Shown here: positions 18,038 through 27,163 of the stretch, piece by piece
How positions within the stretch are numbered: the first letter of the stretch is position 1
How the letters are laid out: each line of letters opens with the position of its first letter
Assembly (NCBI RefSeq): GCF_001431425.1
Contig: NZ_LDJG01000004.1
Location: forward strand, 31,811 to 95,810
DNA from: Stenotrophomonas nitritireducens
GTDB taxonomy: Bacteria; Pseudomonadota; Gammaproteobacteria; Xanthomonadales; Xanthomonadaceae
Direction: 5' to 3'
DNA length: 64,000 nucleotides
Translations under genes and position numbers: made by a program
The notes under the pieces: generated by a model
Told to the model about the DNA's origin: nothing
Seen by the model: the letters and a program-made list of their open reading frames with translations, nothing else
Databases searched by the model: none

Positions 18038-18874
18038 ATGCCCATGGATGACCTGTTCGCTCCCGCCCCCGCAACCACGCAGGGCGTGCACGTGGGCATC
18101 GGCGGCTGGACCTACGCGCCCTGGCGTGGCGGCATGTTCTACCCGCCGGGGCTGGTGCAGCGGCGCGAGCTGGAATACGCCAGCCGCCAGCTCACCGCCA
18201 TCGAGATCAACAGCACCTACTACGGCACGCAGAAGCCGGCCATCTACGCCGGCTGGCGCGATGCCACGCCGGAAGGCTTCGTGTTCTCGGCCAAGGCGCC
18301 CAAGCGCATCACCGGCGCGCGGCAGCTGGCCGGCACCGGTACGCAGGTGCAGGACTTCATCGCCGGCATCGCCGCGCTGGGCGACCGGCTGGGGCCGCTG
18401 GTCTGGCAGTTCGAGGCCGGGCGCACGCTGGACCCCGACGACTTCGCCGGCTTCCTCGACCTGCTGCCGCCGCAGGTGGACGGCCGGGCGCAGCGGCACG
18501 CACTGGAGATCCGCGACCCGGCCTTCCTCGACGCCGGGCTGGTCGCGCAGGCACGGCAGCGCGGGATGGCGCTGGTCTTCACCGATTCGCCGGACCATCC
18601 CAATGCCGCCGACCTGTGCGCCGACTTCGTCTACGCGCGACTGATGCGCAGCCGCGACGACTGCGCCGCCGGCTATCCGCCGCGGGAACTGGCGCGCTGG
18701 GCCGAACGCATCGGCGACTGGCGCCAGGGCCGCGACCCGCACGACCTGCCGCACTCCAGCCCGGTGACGGCCACCCCGGCGCCGCGCGAGGTGTTCGTCT
18801 ACTTCATCAGCGCGGCCAAGCACCGCAACCCGGCGGCGGCGCGCGAACTGCTGCGCCTGCTCGGCGGAAACTGA
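18038..18874 (+). CDS. DUF72 (YecE-like) family protein
   Basis: A 278-residue TIM-barrel-like DUF72 protein. VGIGGWTYAPWRGGMFYPPG is the diagnostic N-terminal strand and loop. AIEINSTYYGTQKP, FVFSAKAPKRITG, GPLVWQFEAG and EVFVYFISAAKHRNPAAARE follow in family order. The function is unknown; proposals of nuclease-like activity are not settled. Two Met codons (residues 1 and 3) could start it. The next gene begins 46 bp later on the same strand. Confidence 0.92.
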   Translation: MPMDDLFAPAPATTQGVHVGIGGWTYAPWRGGMFYPPGLVQRRELEYASRQLTAIEINSTYYGTQKPAIYAGWRDATPEGFVFSAKAPKRITGARQLAGTGTQVQDFIAGIAALGDRLGPLVWQFEAGRTLDPDDFAGFLDLLPPQVDGRAQRHALEIRDPAFLDAGLVAQARQRGMALVFTDSPDHPNAADLCADFVYARLMRSRDDCAAGYPPRELARWAERIGDWRQGRDPHDLPHSSPVTATPAPREVFVYFISAAKHRNPAAARELLRLLGGN

Positions 18875-18920
18875 AGCGCGCGGTGCGGCGTCGGCCGCAC
18901 ACATCGGCGACAATTCGTCG

Positions 18921-19850
18921 ATGCCCAATCCCGATACCCGCAAGGCCCTGCTGCAGATCCATTTCTGCGTGCTGCTATGGGGCGTGACCGCCATCCTCGG
19001 CAAGCTCATCACCCTGCCCGCACTGCCGCTGGTGTGGTGGCGCATGCTGCTGGTGGTGGCGATGCTGGCGCTGCTGCCGCGGGTATGGCGCGGGCTGTCG
19101 GCGCTCACCCTGCGGCTGGCGCTGGGCTACGGCGGCATCGGCGCGCTGGTGGCGCTGCACTGGCTCACGTTCTACGGCGCGGTGAAGCTGGCCAATGCCT
19201 CGGTGGCGGCCACCTGCATCGCACTGGCGCCGGTATTCACCGCCATCGTCGAGCCCTGGATCGCCAAGCGGCCGTTCCAGCCGCGCGAGCTCGCCTTCGG
19301 CGTGGCGGTGCTGCCGGGCGTGGCGCTGGTGGTCGGCGGCGTGCCCGATGGCATGCGCCTGGGCGTGGCGGTGGGCGCGCTGTCGGCGCTGCTGGTGGCC
19401 CTGTTCGGCTCGTTCAACAAGCGCCTGGTCAGCCATGCCGATCCGCTGACCGTCACCGCGCTGGAACTGGGTGCCGGCACCCTCACCCTGACCCTGCTGG
19501 CACCGGCCCTGCCGCTGCTGCTGCCGGCACTGGCCAGCCCGCTGTGGGTGATGCCCGACCTGCACGACGGCGTCCTGCTGCTGGCGCTGTCGGGCCTGTG
19601 CACCCTGCTGCCGTTCGCGCTGGCGCTGGTGGCGCTGCGCCATCTCAGCGCCTACACCATGCAGCTGGTCACCAACCTGGAACCGGTCTACGCGATCGTG
19701 CTGGCGGTGCTGTTCCTGGGCGAGCAGCGCGAGCTGACGCCGCTGTTCTACCTGGGCGTGGCGATCATCATCGGCGCGGTGTTCCTGCACCCGCTGCTCA
19801 ACCGCACGCGGCCGCTGCCCGCTACGGCCAGCAGCCCGGGGCTGGAATAA
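18921..19850 (+). CDS. EamA/DMT family transporter
   Basis: A 309-residue inner-membrane protein with ten TM helices in two EamA repeats. The repeat signatures are LLWGVTAILGKLITLPALPL and TNLEPVYAIVLAVLFLGEQR. It is distinct in sequence from the EamA gene at 2383-3249. It probably exports a small metabolite; the substrate is unknown. It follows the DUF72 gene by 46 bp, so co-transcription is possible. Confidence 0.88.
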   Translation: MPNPDTRKALLQIHFCVLLWGVTAILGKLITLPALPLVWWRMLLVVAMLALLPRVWRGLSALTLRLALGYGGIGALVALHWLTFYGAVKLANASVAATCIALAPVFTAIVEPWIAKRPFQPRELAFGVAVLPGVALVVGGVPDGMRLGVAVGALSALLVALFGSFNKRLVSHADPLTVTALELGAGTLTLTLLAPALPLLLPALASPLWVMPDLHDGVLLLALSGLCTLLPFALALVALRHLSAYTMQLVTNLEPVYAIVLAVLFLGEQRELTPLFYLGVAIIIGAVFLHPLLNRTRPLPATASSPGLE

Positions 19851-19857
19851 ACGACTT

Positions 19858-20922
19858 TCAGCCGGCGACCACCACGCGGTCGCGGCCCTGCGCCTTGGCC
19901 TGGTAGAGCGCAGCATCGGCACGGCGCAGCGTTTCCTGCGCCGATTCGCCGGCGTGCTGCACCGCCAACCCGATGCTGATCGTGACCGGCAACCCCATCG
20001 GCAGGTGCGCCACCGCTTCGCGCAGGTACTGGCATTGCAGTTCGGCCTGCGCCAGCGGCGTGTCCGGCATCAGGATCACGAATTCCTCGCCGCCATAGCG
20101 CGCGGCCATGCCGCGCCCGGCGAAGTGCGCGCGCAGCACGCCGGCCAGCTCGACCAGCACCCGGTCGCCTTCGTCGTGGCCGTGGATGTCGTTGACCTGC
20201 TTGAAGTGGTCGATATCGACGATGGCCACCGCCGGCGGCCGGTCGGCCCCCCGCTCGATCGCCTCGGCCAGCGCCGCGGACAGCGCGCGCCGGTTCGGCA
20301 GGCCCGTCAACGGATCGGTGCGGGTCTGCTCGGACAGCTCCACGTTCTGCTGCTCCAGCTGCGCGTAGTACTCGGCCAGGCGTGCCTCGTACCAGTCATG
20401 CTCGCCCTGGTGGAGGTCGATGCGGCGGCGCAGGCCGCGCATCTCCAGCATCAGCCCCACCTGCCGCGACAACGCCCACAGCGCTTCGGCCTGGCCGAGC
20501 GCAAGCTGGCCCGGGTTCGAATCGAACACGCACAGCGTGCCCAGCGCGTAGCCGTCGCTGCTCAGCAGCGGCGCGCCGGCGTAGAAGCGGATGAAGGGAT
20601 CGGCGGTGACCGAGGGATTGCCGCGGAAGCGCTCGTCCTGGCACGCGTCCTCGACCACGGTCAGGTGCGTCGGCTGCAGGATGGCATGGGCGCAGAACGC
20701 TTCGTCGCGCGGGGTCTGCTCGCCCTCCAGCCCCTGCAGAGATTTGAACCACTGCCGCTCGCTGTCGATCAGGGTCACCGCCCCCATCGACGTGCCGCAG
20801 ATGGTGCGGGCGATGGTCACCAGGTCCTCGAATTCCTGTTCGCGCGGGGTATCGAGGATGCGATAGCGCTGCAGCGCGGCCAGGCGTTCGGCCTCGTTGG
20901 CGGGAAGGGCGGGCTTGATCAT
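19858..20922 (-). CDS. GAF-GGDEF diguanylate cyclase
   Basis: A 354-residue cytosolic enzyme. Residues ~20-160 form a GAF domain (TICGTSMGAVTLIDSERQWF, FYAGAPLLSSDGYALGTLCV). A ~30-residue coiled linker leads to a GGDEF domain opening RTDPLTGLPNRRAL with active site RYGGEEFVIL. It would make cyclic di-GMP from two GTP in response to a GAF ligand. The residues where an inhibitory RxxD I-site would lie read AGRG, so product inhibition is probably absent. Converges with the EamA gene, with only 7 bp between stops. Confidence 0.92.
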   Translation of the reverse strand: MIKPALPANEAERLAALQRYRILDTPREQEFEDLVTIARTICGTSMGAVTLIDSERQWFKSLQGLEGEQTPRDEAFCAHAILQPTHLTVVEDACQDERFRGNPSVTADPFIRFYAGAPLLSSDGYALGTLCVFDSNPGQLALGQAEALWALSRQVGLMLEMRGLRRRIDLHQGEHDWYEARLAEYYAQLEQQNVELSEQTRTDPLTGLPNRRALSAALAEAIERGADRPPAVAIVDIDHFKQVNDIHGHDEGDRVLVELAGVLRAHFAGRGMAARYGGEEFVILMPDTPLAQAELQCQYLREAVAHLPMGLPVTISIGLAVQHAGESAQETLRRADAALYQAKAQGRDRVVVAG

Positions 20923-21012
20923 CCGGGTCCGGGCCTGTGTCCTTGGAAACGGCGTAAACAGGCCGAGTCTAGCCTCACCGCGCGGCGATCAGCGCGGCGA
21001 GCCGGTCACACT

Positions 21013-21735
21013 TCACCATTCCCGCTGCTGCGGCAGCAGTCCGCGCAGCTCCTGCTCGGTGAGGTTGCGCCATTGCCCGGGCTTGAGCGCGCCGAGCTTG
21101 ACGTTGTCGATGCGCACCCGGCGCAGCTGGGTGACGCGGTAGCCGAAGGCCGCGGCCATCAGCCGGATCTGGCGGTTCAGGCCCTGCTCGAGGACGATGC
21201 GGAAGCCGAACTTGGCGATGCGCGTGGCGCGGCACGGCAGCGTCATCTGGTCGTGGATGCGCACGCCGCGCGCCATGCCGCGCAGGAACTCGTCGGTGAC
21301 CGGCTTGTTCACCGCCACCAGGTATTCCTTCTGGTGGCCGTTCTCGGCGCGCAGGATCTGGTTGACGATGTCGCCGTTGCTGGTCATCAGGATCAGGCCC
21401 TCGGAATCCTTGTCCAGGCGACCGATCGGGAAGATGCGCTGCTCGTGGCCGACGAAGTCGACGATGTTGCCCTTGACCGCGCTCTCGGTGGTGCAGGTGA
21501 TGCCCACCGGCTTGTTCAGCGCGATGTAGACATGCCGGCGGCCGGTGGTCTTCTGCACGACGCGGGCACGCAGCGGCTGGCCGTCCACGCGCACTTCGTC
21601 GCCCTCGCCGACCACCGCGCCGGTGCCGGCGACGATGCCGTTGACGGTCACGCGGCGGGCGCCGATGAGGCGGTCGGCCTCGCGACGGGAACAGAAGCCG
21701 GTTTCGGCGATGTGCTTGTTGAGTCGGTTCGTCAT
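21013..21735 (-). CDS. rluF: 23S rRNA pseudouridine synthase (RluF-like)
   Basis: A 240-residue enzyme with an N-terminal S4 RNA-binding domain (RLNKHIAETGFCSRREADRL) and a RsuA/RluF-type catalytic domain. The catalytic Asp lies in IFPIGRLDKDSEGLILMT. Alignment by eye to E. coli RluF is colinear (ALNKPVGITCTTE, NIVDFVGHEQRIFPIGRLDK, GLNRQIR). RluF modifies U2604 of 23S rRNA. The E. coli C-terminal basic tail is missing. The start at 21735 begins the S4 domain; a Met at 21753 would overlap the next gene's stop. It lies between two diguanylate cyclase genes. Confidence 0.85.
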   Translation of the reverse strand: MTNRLNKHIAETGFCSRREADRLIGARRVTVNGIVAGTGAVVGEGDEVRVDGQPLRARVVQKTTGRRHVYIALNKPVGITCTTESAVKGNIVDFVGHEQRIFPIGRLDKDSEGLILMTSNGDIVNQILRAENGHQKEYLVAVNKPVTDEFLRGMARGVRIHDQMTLPCRATRIAKFGFRIVLEQGLNRQIRLMAAAFGYRVTQLRRVRIDNVKLGALKPGQWRNLTEQELRGLLPQQREW

Positions 21736-21742
21736 CGACGGA

Positions 21743-23440
21743 TTATCCGCCATCGCCCGGGTCGCCGGACAGCACGGGCGCATCGTCGCCCGCGGCGACC
21801 ACGCGATCGCGGCCGCCGCGCTTGGCCTGGTACATGGCGTTGTCGGCGCGGCGCAGCAGCGCGGTCAGGTCATCGCCCTGCGCACGCATTTCCGCCAAGC
21901 CGATGCTGACCGTGACCACCGGCCCGTCATGGCGCCGCTCGGCCGCCTGCCGCGCGATCTTCCCGCGTAGCTGCTCCAGCCGCGGCAGGGCCGCCTCGGC
22001 GTGCGTGCCTGGCAACAGCACCAGGAATTCCTCGCCGCCCATGCGGATCACGTCGTCGCGGTCGCGCACCGCGGCAAGCAGCATGTTGGCCACCGACACC
22101 AGCACCGCATCGCCCATCTCATGGCCGAAGCGGTCGTTGATCTGCTTGAACAGGTCGATGTCCAGGAAGCCGATCGACAGGGGCAGCCGGTCCTTCCGCG
22201 CACGGAGCATGTGGCGTTCGAGCTGGCGCAGGCCGGCGCGGCGGTTGGGCAACCCGGTCAGGGCGTCGGTGTCGGCCAGCTGGCGCATCTCGTCGCGCTG
22301 CTGGCGCAGCTGGCCGAGCCGGCGGTTGATGCCGTAGGCATACATCATCAGGAACCAGGTCACCGACAGCTGCACGGCCTCGACCCGGAACCGCACCAGG
22401 TCGCGGCTGCCGGCGATGTCCGCCAGCGCCATCAACAGCAGCGGAGCCACCGCGGCGACGCCATCCACCGCCTGGTAGTCGCCACGGCGCAGCGAGACGA
22501 TCCCGGCCACCAGCGCCAGCACGCAGACCAGGCTGAAAGCGTGGTCCAGCGCGGCGGCGGCCCAGGCCAGCCCGGCCCATGGCAACAGCGGCGTGACCAG
22601 AGCCAGCGCCAGCAGCAGCTGCGCGAAACGGCGCACCCAGGGGCGCGATCGCGGCCAGGTCTGCAGGCCGCCGCACAGACGCCACAGCACCCAGCCCATC
22701 ACCGCGATGCTCAGCGCCGAGGCCGACACCATCCACCAGGGGGCGAAACCGCCCACCGGCAGCCAGGGTTCGGGATAGCCGCTCAGGCCGCTGAGTACCG
22801 ACTGCCAGACCACCAGCAGCGCAGTCGCCAGCGTGTAGACCAGGAAGTCGCGATCGCGGGTGGTGAGGAAACCCATCAGCGCCGACAGCGCCAGGGCGAT
22901 GGCAATGGCGATGCAGGCGGTGCGCACCAGCAGGCGCATCGTATCCATCTGCTGCACCGGGCTTGGCGCACCCAGCCGCAGCGTGGGAACCCAGCGCGCC
23001 TTGAGCGGCGTTTCCCAGGCCACCCGGATCGGCTCCATGTCACCCGGCTTGGGCACCAGCACCATGCCGATGCCCGCCCGGAAGCGCGAATCGCGGGTAC
23101 GCGCGTCCTGCATGTTGCCGCAGATCCGGCGGTCGCCGTGGGAGATCATCACTTCGCCGGCGAACACGTTGAACACGTCCACCGCCTGCGGCGCGCCGGA
23201 CCAGCCTTCGGCGGGCGCGGCGATCAGGATGCCGTCGCCCAGCCGCTCCAGCGTTTCGGGCGGACAGGCGCGGATCGGCGCCTGTTCGTCGGTCGGCTCG
23301 CCGACCAGCAGGTAATCCCGGCCTGCCTGCGGAGTCTGGGCGGCGGCAGCCAGCGGGAACAGCAGAAGCGCCAGCAGCAGGGACAGCAACATCGGCCCCG
23401 CCATGGCCCGCGCCTTCATCCCACTGCCCGCGATCACCAT
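21743..23440 (-). CDS. Membrane 7TM-type GGDEF diguanylate cyclase
   Basis: A 565-residue protein. A signal peptide precedes a ~150-residue periplasmic domain and about seven TM helices (the 7TMR-DISM layout). A C-terminal GGDEF domain opens DTDALTGLPNRRAG with active site IRMGGEEFLVLLPG. An RDRD motif sits five residues before GGEEF, matching the RxxD product-inhibition I-site. It would synthesise c-di-GMP in response to a periplasmic signal. The start at 23440 is chosen because AGGGGAAGGG immediately precedes it; Mets at 23458 and 23419 are alternatives. Its stop lies 7 bp before the rluF start, so the two are likely co-transcribed. Confidence 0.9.
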   Translation of the reverse strand: MVIAGSGMKARAMAGPMLLSLLLALLLFPLAAAAQTPQAGRDYLLVGEPTDEQAPIRACPPETLERLGDGILIAAPAEGWSGAPQAVDVFNVFAGEVMISHGDRRICGNMQDARTRDSRFRAGIGMVLVPKPGDMEPIRVAWETPLKARWVPTLRLGAPSPVQQMDTMRLLVRTACIAIAIALALSALMGFLTTRDRDFLVYTLATALLVVWQSVLSGLSGYPEPWLPVGGFAPWWMVSASALSIAVMGWVLWRLCGGLQTWPRSRPWVRRFAQLLLALALVTPLLPWAGLAWAAAALDHAFSLVCVLALVAGIVSLRRGDYQAVDGVAAVAPLLLMALADIAGSRDLVRFRVEAVQLSVTWFLMMYAYGINRRLGQLRQQRDEMRQLADTDALTGLPNRRAGLRQLERHMLRARKDRLPLSIGFLDIDLFKQINDRFGHEMGDAVLVSVANMLLAAVRDRDDVIRMGGEEFLVLLPGTHAEAALPRLEQLRGKIARQAAERRHDGPVVTVSIGLAEMRAQGDDLTALLRRADNAMYQAKRGGRDRVVAAGDDAPVLSGDPGDGG

Positions 23441-23590
23441 CCCTTCCCCTGCATACATCCCGACGCGTCCGCGATTATCGCATGCGGCTTTTCCGCCCTT
23501 GTCGGGAAAACCCGATGACGGCCTCGTCTCCGCCGGGCCGGATCGCACGGGTCCACCGTCCTGGCGGTGGAACCCGTCATCCGCAAGGAC

Positions 23591-25528
23591 TCAGGCGCCG
23601 CGCGGACCGCGTGGCTTGAAGCCGCCAGGGCGGCCGCCCGGACCAGCAGAGCGCGGACCGCCGGGACGGCCGGCGGGCTTGGGGCCCTTGCCGAAGCGCG
23701 GCTTGAACGAGGACGCGGCGCCCTGCTCCTCGCCCGGCTCGACCCGGCGCATGCGCAGCTGCTGGCCGGACACCCACACCTTCTGCAGGTGCTGCAGCGT
23801 GTCCGACGGCATTTCCGCCGGCAGGTCGAGCACCGAGTGGTCGTCGTGGATGTCGATGCGGCCGATGTAGCGGCTTTCCAGCCCGGCCTCGTTGGCGATG
23901 GCGCCGACGATGTTGGCCGGCTTCACGCCGTGCATGTGGCCGACCTCGATGCGGTAGGTCTCCATGCCAAATTCCGGCGCGCTGCGCGGCGGCATCTCGC
24001 GGCGCGGACGCTCGCCGGACTCGCCTTCGCCACGCGGCGGACGCGGCGCGTGCTCGCCGTCGTCGGCGCGCGGGCCACGCTCGAAGCGCGGTTCGAAGCG
24101 CGCCGGGCGCTCGCCGCGCTCTTCGCGCTGGCGCGGGAAACCGCCGTCGCGCGCCGGACGTTCGTTGCGGCCGGCCTGCGGTTCGCGGCGCTCGCGCACC
24201 GGCGGGGCCAGCAGGAACGGCGCATCGCCCTGCAGCAGCTTGGCCAGCGCGGCGGCGATGTCGATCGCCGGCACGTTGTTCTCGCCTTCGTAGCGCTGCA
24301 GCAGGTCGCGGTAGAAATCCATGTCGCCGCCGGCCAGGGTCTGGCTGATGCGGTCCATGAATTTGGTCACGCGGTGGTCGTTGACCGCGTCCACGGTCGG
24401 CAGCTGCATTTCCTCGATCGGCTGGCGGGTGGCGCGCTCGATCTGGCGCAGCATGCCCTTCTCGCGCGGGGTGACGAACAGGATCGCCTCGCCGCTGCGG
24501 CCGGCACGGCCGGTACGGCCGATGCGGTGCACATAGCTTTCGGTGTCGTACGGGATGTCGTAGTTCAGCACGTGGCTGATGCGCTCCACGTCCAGGCCTC
24601 GGGCGGCCACGTCGGTGGCGACCAGGATGTCGAGCTTGCCTTCCTTGAGCTGGCCGATGGTGCGCTCGCGCTGGGCCTGCTGCATGTCGCCGTTGATGGC
24701 GGCCGCGGCCAGGCCGCGCGCCTGCAGCTTGCCGGCCAGTTCCTCGGTGCCGGCCTTGGTGCGCGCGAAGATGATCATCGCATCGAAGGTTTCCACCTCC
24801 AGGATGCGGGTCAGCGCGTCCAGCTTGTGCATGCCCGCCACCCACCAGTAGCGCTGGCGGATGTTGGCCGAGGTGGTGGTCTTGGAGGCGATGGTCACTT
24901 CCACCGGCTCGCGCAGGTAGGTCTGCGCGATGCGGCGGATCTGCGGCGGCATGGTCGCCGAGAACAGCGCGACCTGGCGGCTTTCCGGCAGCTTCTTGAG
25001 CACGGCCTCGACGTCGTCGATGAAGCCCATGCGCAGCATTTCGTCGGCTTCGTCCAGCACCAGCGTCTTCAGCTCGGACAGGTCCAGGGTGCCGCGGTCG
25101 AGGTGGTCGATGACGCGGCCGGGGGTGCCGACCACGACGTGCACGCCACGGCGCAGCGCCGACAGCTGCTGCCCGTACGGCTGGCCGCCGTACACCGGCA
25201 GCACGCGGAAGCCGGGCATCGAGGCCGAATAGGTCTGGAACGCCTCGGCGACCTGGATGGCCAGCTCGCGGGTCGGCGCCAGCACCAGCACCTGCGGCTT
25301 GGTGGCGGAAAGGTCGATGTTGGACAGCACCGGCAGCGCGAAGGCGCCGGTCTTGCCGGTACCGGTCTGCGCCTGGCCGAGCACGTCGCGGCCTTCCAGC
25401 ATCGCCGGGATGGTGGCGGCCTGGATGGGCGACGGGGTCTCGTAACCGACGTCGGCGACCGCTTTCATCACAGGCTCTGAGAGGCCGAGATCTGCGAACA
25501 GCAGCGGCGCGGGGGTTTCTTGGGACAT
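23591..25528 (-). CDS. deaD: DEAD-box RNA helicase (DeaD/CsdA type)
   Basis: A 645-residue ATP-dependent RNA helicase. The motifs appear in order: Q motif (GYETPSPIQAATIP), I (AQTGTGKTGAF), Ia (APTRELAIQV), II (LVLDEADEML), III (LFSATMPP), V (LVATDVAARGLDVE) and VI (YVHRIGRTGRAGRSGE). Beyond residue ~430 come an Arg/Glu/Pro-rich linker, a DbpA-like RNA-binding domain (YRIEVGHMHGVKPANIVGAI) and a Gly/Pro/Arg tail. This layout fits CsdA/DeaD, active in ribosome assembly and cold adaptation. GGAG precedes the ATG at 25528. Confidence 0.93.
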   Translation of the reverse strand: MSQETPAPLLFADLGLSEPVMKAVADVGYETPSPIQAATIPAMLEGRDVLGQAQTGTGKTGAFALPVLSNIDLSATKPQVLVLAPTRELAIQVAEAFQTYSASMPGFRVLPVYGGQPYGQQLSALRRGVHVVVGTPGRVIDHLDRGTLDLSELKTLVLDEADEMLRMGFIDDVEAVLKKLPESRQVALFSATMPPQIRRIAQTYLREPVEVTIASKTTTSANIRQRYWWVAGMHKLDALTRILEVETFDAMIIFARTKAGTEELAGKLQARGLAAAAINGDMQQAQRERTIGQLKEGKLDILVATDVAARGLDVERISHVLNYDIPYDTESYVHRIGRTGRAGRSGEAILFVTPREKGMLRQIERATRQPIEEMQLPTVDAVNDHRVTKFMDRISQTLAGGDMDFYRDLLQRYEGENNVPAIDIAAALAKLLQGDAPFLLAPPVRERREPQAGRNERPARDGGFPRQREERGERPARFEPRFERGPRADDGEHAPRPPRGEGESGERPRREMPPRSAPEFGMETYRIEVGHMHGVKPANIVGAIANEAGLESRYIGRIDIHDDHSVLDLPAEMPSDTLQHLQKVWVSGQQLRMRRVEPGEEQGAASSFKPRFGKGPKPAGRPGGPRSAGPGGRPGGFKPRGPRGA

Positions 25529-25688
25529 GGGGGCTCCGGGGGCACCGCCGCGAACGCAGCGGGCAGGAAAATGGGGCGTATTGTGCGCCTTGCGCAGGCC
25601 GCTGTCGAAATCCCCGATGGCATCCGTTCAGCTGTGATATCCGGCGGCGGCCGGCGAATCACCCGGCATCGTCCCCCTTGCGACCGTC

Positions 25689-26198
25689 ATGGCCCCGTCC
25701 CAGCCGCTTCCCGAGCCCCCGGCCCGCTTCACCGAACTGCTGCAGCGCCATCGCGGCATCCTGGTCAAGGTGGCCGGCAGCTATGCGCGCCAGCGCGAGG
25801 ACCGCGAGGACCTGGCCCAGGAGATCGCCGCCCAGCTGTGGCGGGCGTGGCCTGGCTACGACCCGGCACGGCCATTTTCGACCTGGATGTACCGGATCGC
25901 ATTGAACGTGGCGATCTCGCAGCTGCGCGGCCGGGCCCGGACGCCGACGCTCCAGGCCGCCGCCGACGACCCGCTCGACACCCTGCCCGACCCGGCCGCG
26001 CACGACCCCGACCGGGCGCAGCAGGTCGAACGCCTGTACCGCTTCATCCATGCCCTGCCGCCGCTGGACCGCGCCCTGATGCTGCTCCATCTGGAGGAGT
26101 GCCCGCAGCGCGAGATCGCCGAGGTGCTGGGCCTGAGCGCGACCAATGTCGCCACCAAGATCGGCCGCCTGAAAGCGCGCCTGCGCAACGAACTGTGA
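25689..26198 (+). CDS. ECF-type sigma-70 family factor
   Basis: A 169-residue sigma factor. Region 2 is HRGILVKVAGSYARQREDRE with DLAQEIAAQLWRAWP; region 4 is the HTH ECPQREIAEVLGLSATNVAT. It would direct RNA polymerase to a small regulon. The following gene (20 bp later) encodes a membrane protein with a charged cytosolic N-terminus, a plausible anti-sigma or partner, although no zinc anti-sigma HxxxCxxC motif is present. Divergent from deaD with a 160-bp shared upstream region. Confidence 0.9.
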   Translation: MAPSQPLPEPPARFTELLQRHRGILVKVAGSYARQREDREDLAQEIAAQLWRAWPGYDPARPFSTWMYRIALNVAISQLRGRARTPTLQAAADDPLDTLPDPAAHDPDRAQQVERLYRFIHALPPLDRALMLLHLEECPQREIAEVLGLSATNVATKIGRLKARLRNEL

Positions 26199-26217
26199 CC
26201 CAACCGAGGACGCCCCC

Positions 26218-26874
26218 ATGGAACCGGATGAACTGAGGACCGCCTGGCAGGCCCTGGCCCGCCACCTGGAACGGCAGCAGGCGCTGGACCTGCAGTTGCT
26301 GCGCGTGCAGGCCAGCCGCCGCCTGCACGACCACCTTGCCCCGTTGCGGCGCGGGCAATGGCTGCAACTGGCGTTCGGCATCGGCCTGGTCTTGCTCGGC
26401 ATCGCCTGCTGGCAACGCAACCTCGAGGTGCCCGCCTATCTGGCCGCCGGCATCGCCGTGCATGCCTTCGGCGTGCTGACCGCTGCGCTGGCCGGCATCG
26501 TGCTGGACCGGCTGCGGCGCCTGGACCCCACCGCCCCGGTACTGGAACTCGAGCAGGGCCTGGGCCGGCTGCGCCGCCTGCAGGCGCTCAACGGCATGCT
26601 CGCCGGCTGGTCATGGTGGGTGATGTGGGTCGTGGTGCTGGTCGCGCTGGGCGGCATCGCCGGCATATCCGCCTGGCCGGGCATGGCGCCGTGGTTCGCG
26701 GCCTGCGTCGGAACCGGCCTGCTCGGCTGGCTGGGTACCGCGGCGCTGTACCGCTGGGCGCGGACCTCGCCGCGACCGGGGCTGGCGCGCCGCGCCGAGA
26801 ATGCGGTCAGCGGCTACAGCCTGCGCCAGGCGCAGGCGGTGATCGAGGAACTGCGCCGGTTCGAACAGGAGTGA
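26218..26874 (+). CDS. Membrane protein partner of the ECF sigma factor
   Basis: A 218-residue protein. The first ~45 residues are charged and helical (ELRTAWQALARHLERQQAL). Four TM helices follow (WLQLAFGIGLVLLGIACW, AAGIAVHAFGVLTAALAGIV, WVMWVVVLVALGGIAGISAW and a helix near residue 165), then a cytosolic C-terminal helix (LRQAQAVIEELRRFEQE). It starts 20 bp after the sigma gene, in the position of a membrane anti-sigma factor. The family is not recognised and regulation of sigma is inferred from position only. Confidence 0.75.
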   Translation: MEPDELRTAWQALARHLERQQALDLQLLRVQASRRLHDHLAPLRRGQWLQLAFGIGLVLLGIACWQRNLEVPAYLAAGIAVHAFGVLTAALAGIVLDRLRRLDPTAPVLELEQGLGRLRRLQALNGMLAGWSWWVMWVVVLVALGGIAGISAWPGMAPWFAACVGTGLLGWLGTAALYRWARTSPRPGLARRAENAVSGYSLRQAQAVIEELRRFEQE

Positions 26875-26931
26875 CGAGCAGGACGTATCCAGCGCGGGCG
26901 ATAATCGCCCTCCTTCCCCACCGGCATCCCC

Positions 26932-27153
26932 ATGCAGACCATCGATTTCGAACTGGACCGCGAATACGTGGAACTGAAACAGCTGCTCAAGCTGACCGAC
27001 CTGGTGTCCAGCGGCGGCGAGGCCAAGATGATCATCGGCGAAGGCCAGGTCCGCGTAGACGGCGAGGTCGAACTGCGCAAGGCCTGCAAGATCCGCGCGG
27101 GCCAGCAGGTGGCGCTGGGCGAGGTGCGGATCCGCGTGCTGGCCGCGACGTAG
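26932..27153 (+). CDS. S4-domain RNA-binding protein (YbcJ-like)
   Basis: A 73-residue stand-alone S4 RNA-binding domain. QTIDFELDREYVELKQLLKL and GGEAKMIIGEGQVRVDGEVE followed by LRKACKIRAGQQVAL match the YbcJ/YaaA-like small family along its full length. It probably binds structured RNA or ribosomes; no enzymatic part is present. It follows the sigma/membrane pair by 58 bp and converges with the UbiM-like gene. Confidence 0.88.
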   Translation: MQTIDFELDREYVELKQLLKLTDLVSSGGEAKMIIGEGQVRVDGEVELRKACKIRAGQQVALGEVRIRVLAAT

Positions 27154-27163
27154 CAGTGGTGGC

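Noticed and set aside
20505..20530. GGGTTCGAATCG, tRNA T-loop-like
   Set aside because: Lies inside the GAF domain coding sequence (FDSNPG); no cloverleaf.
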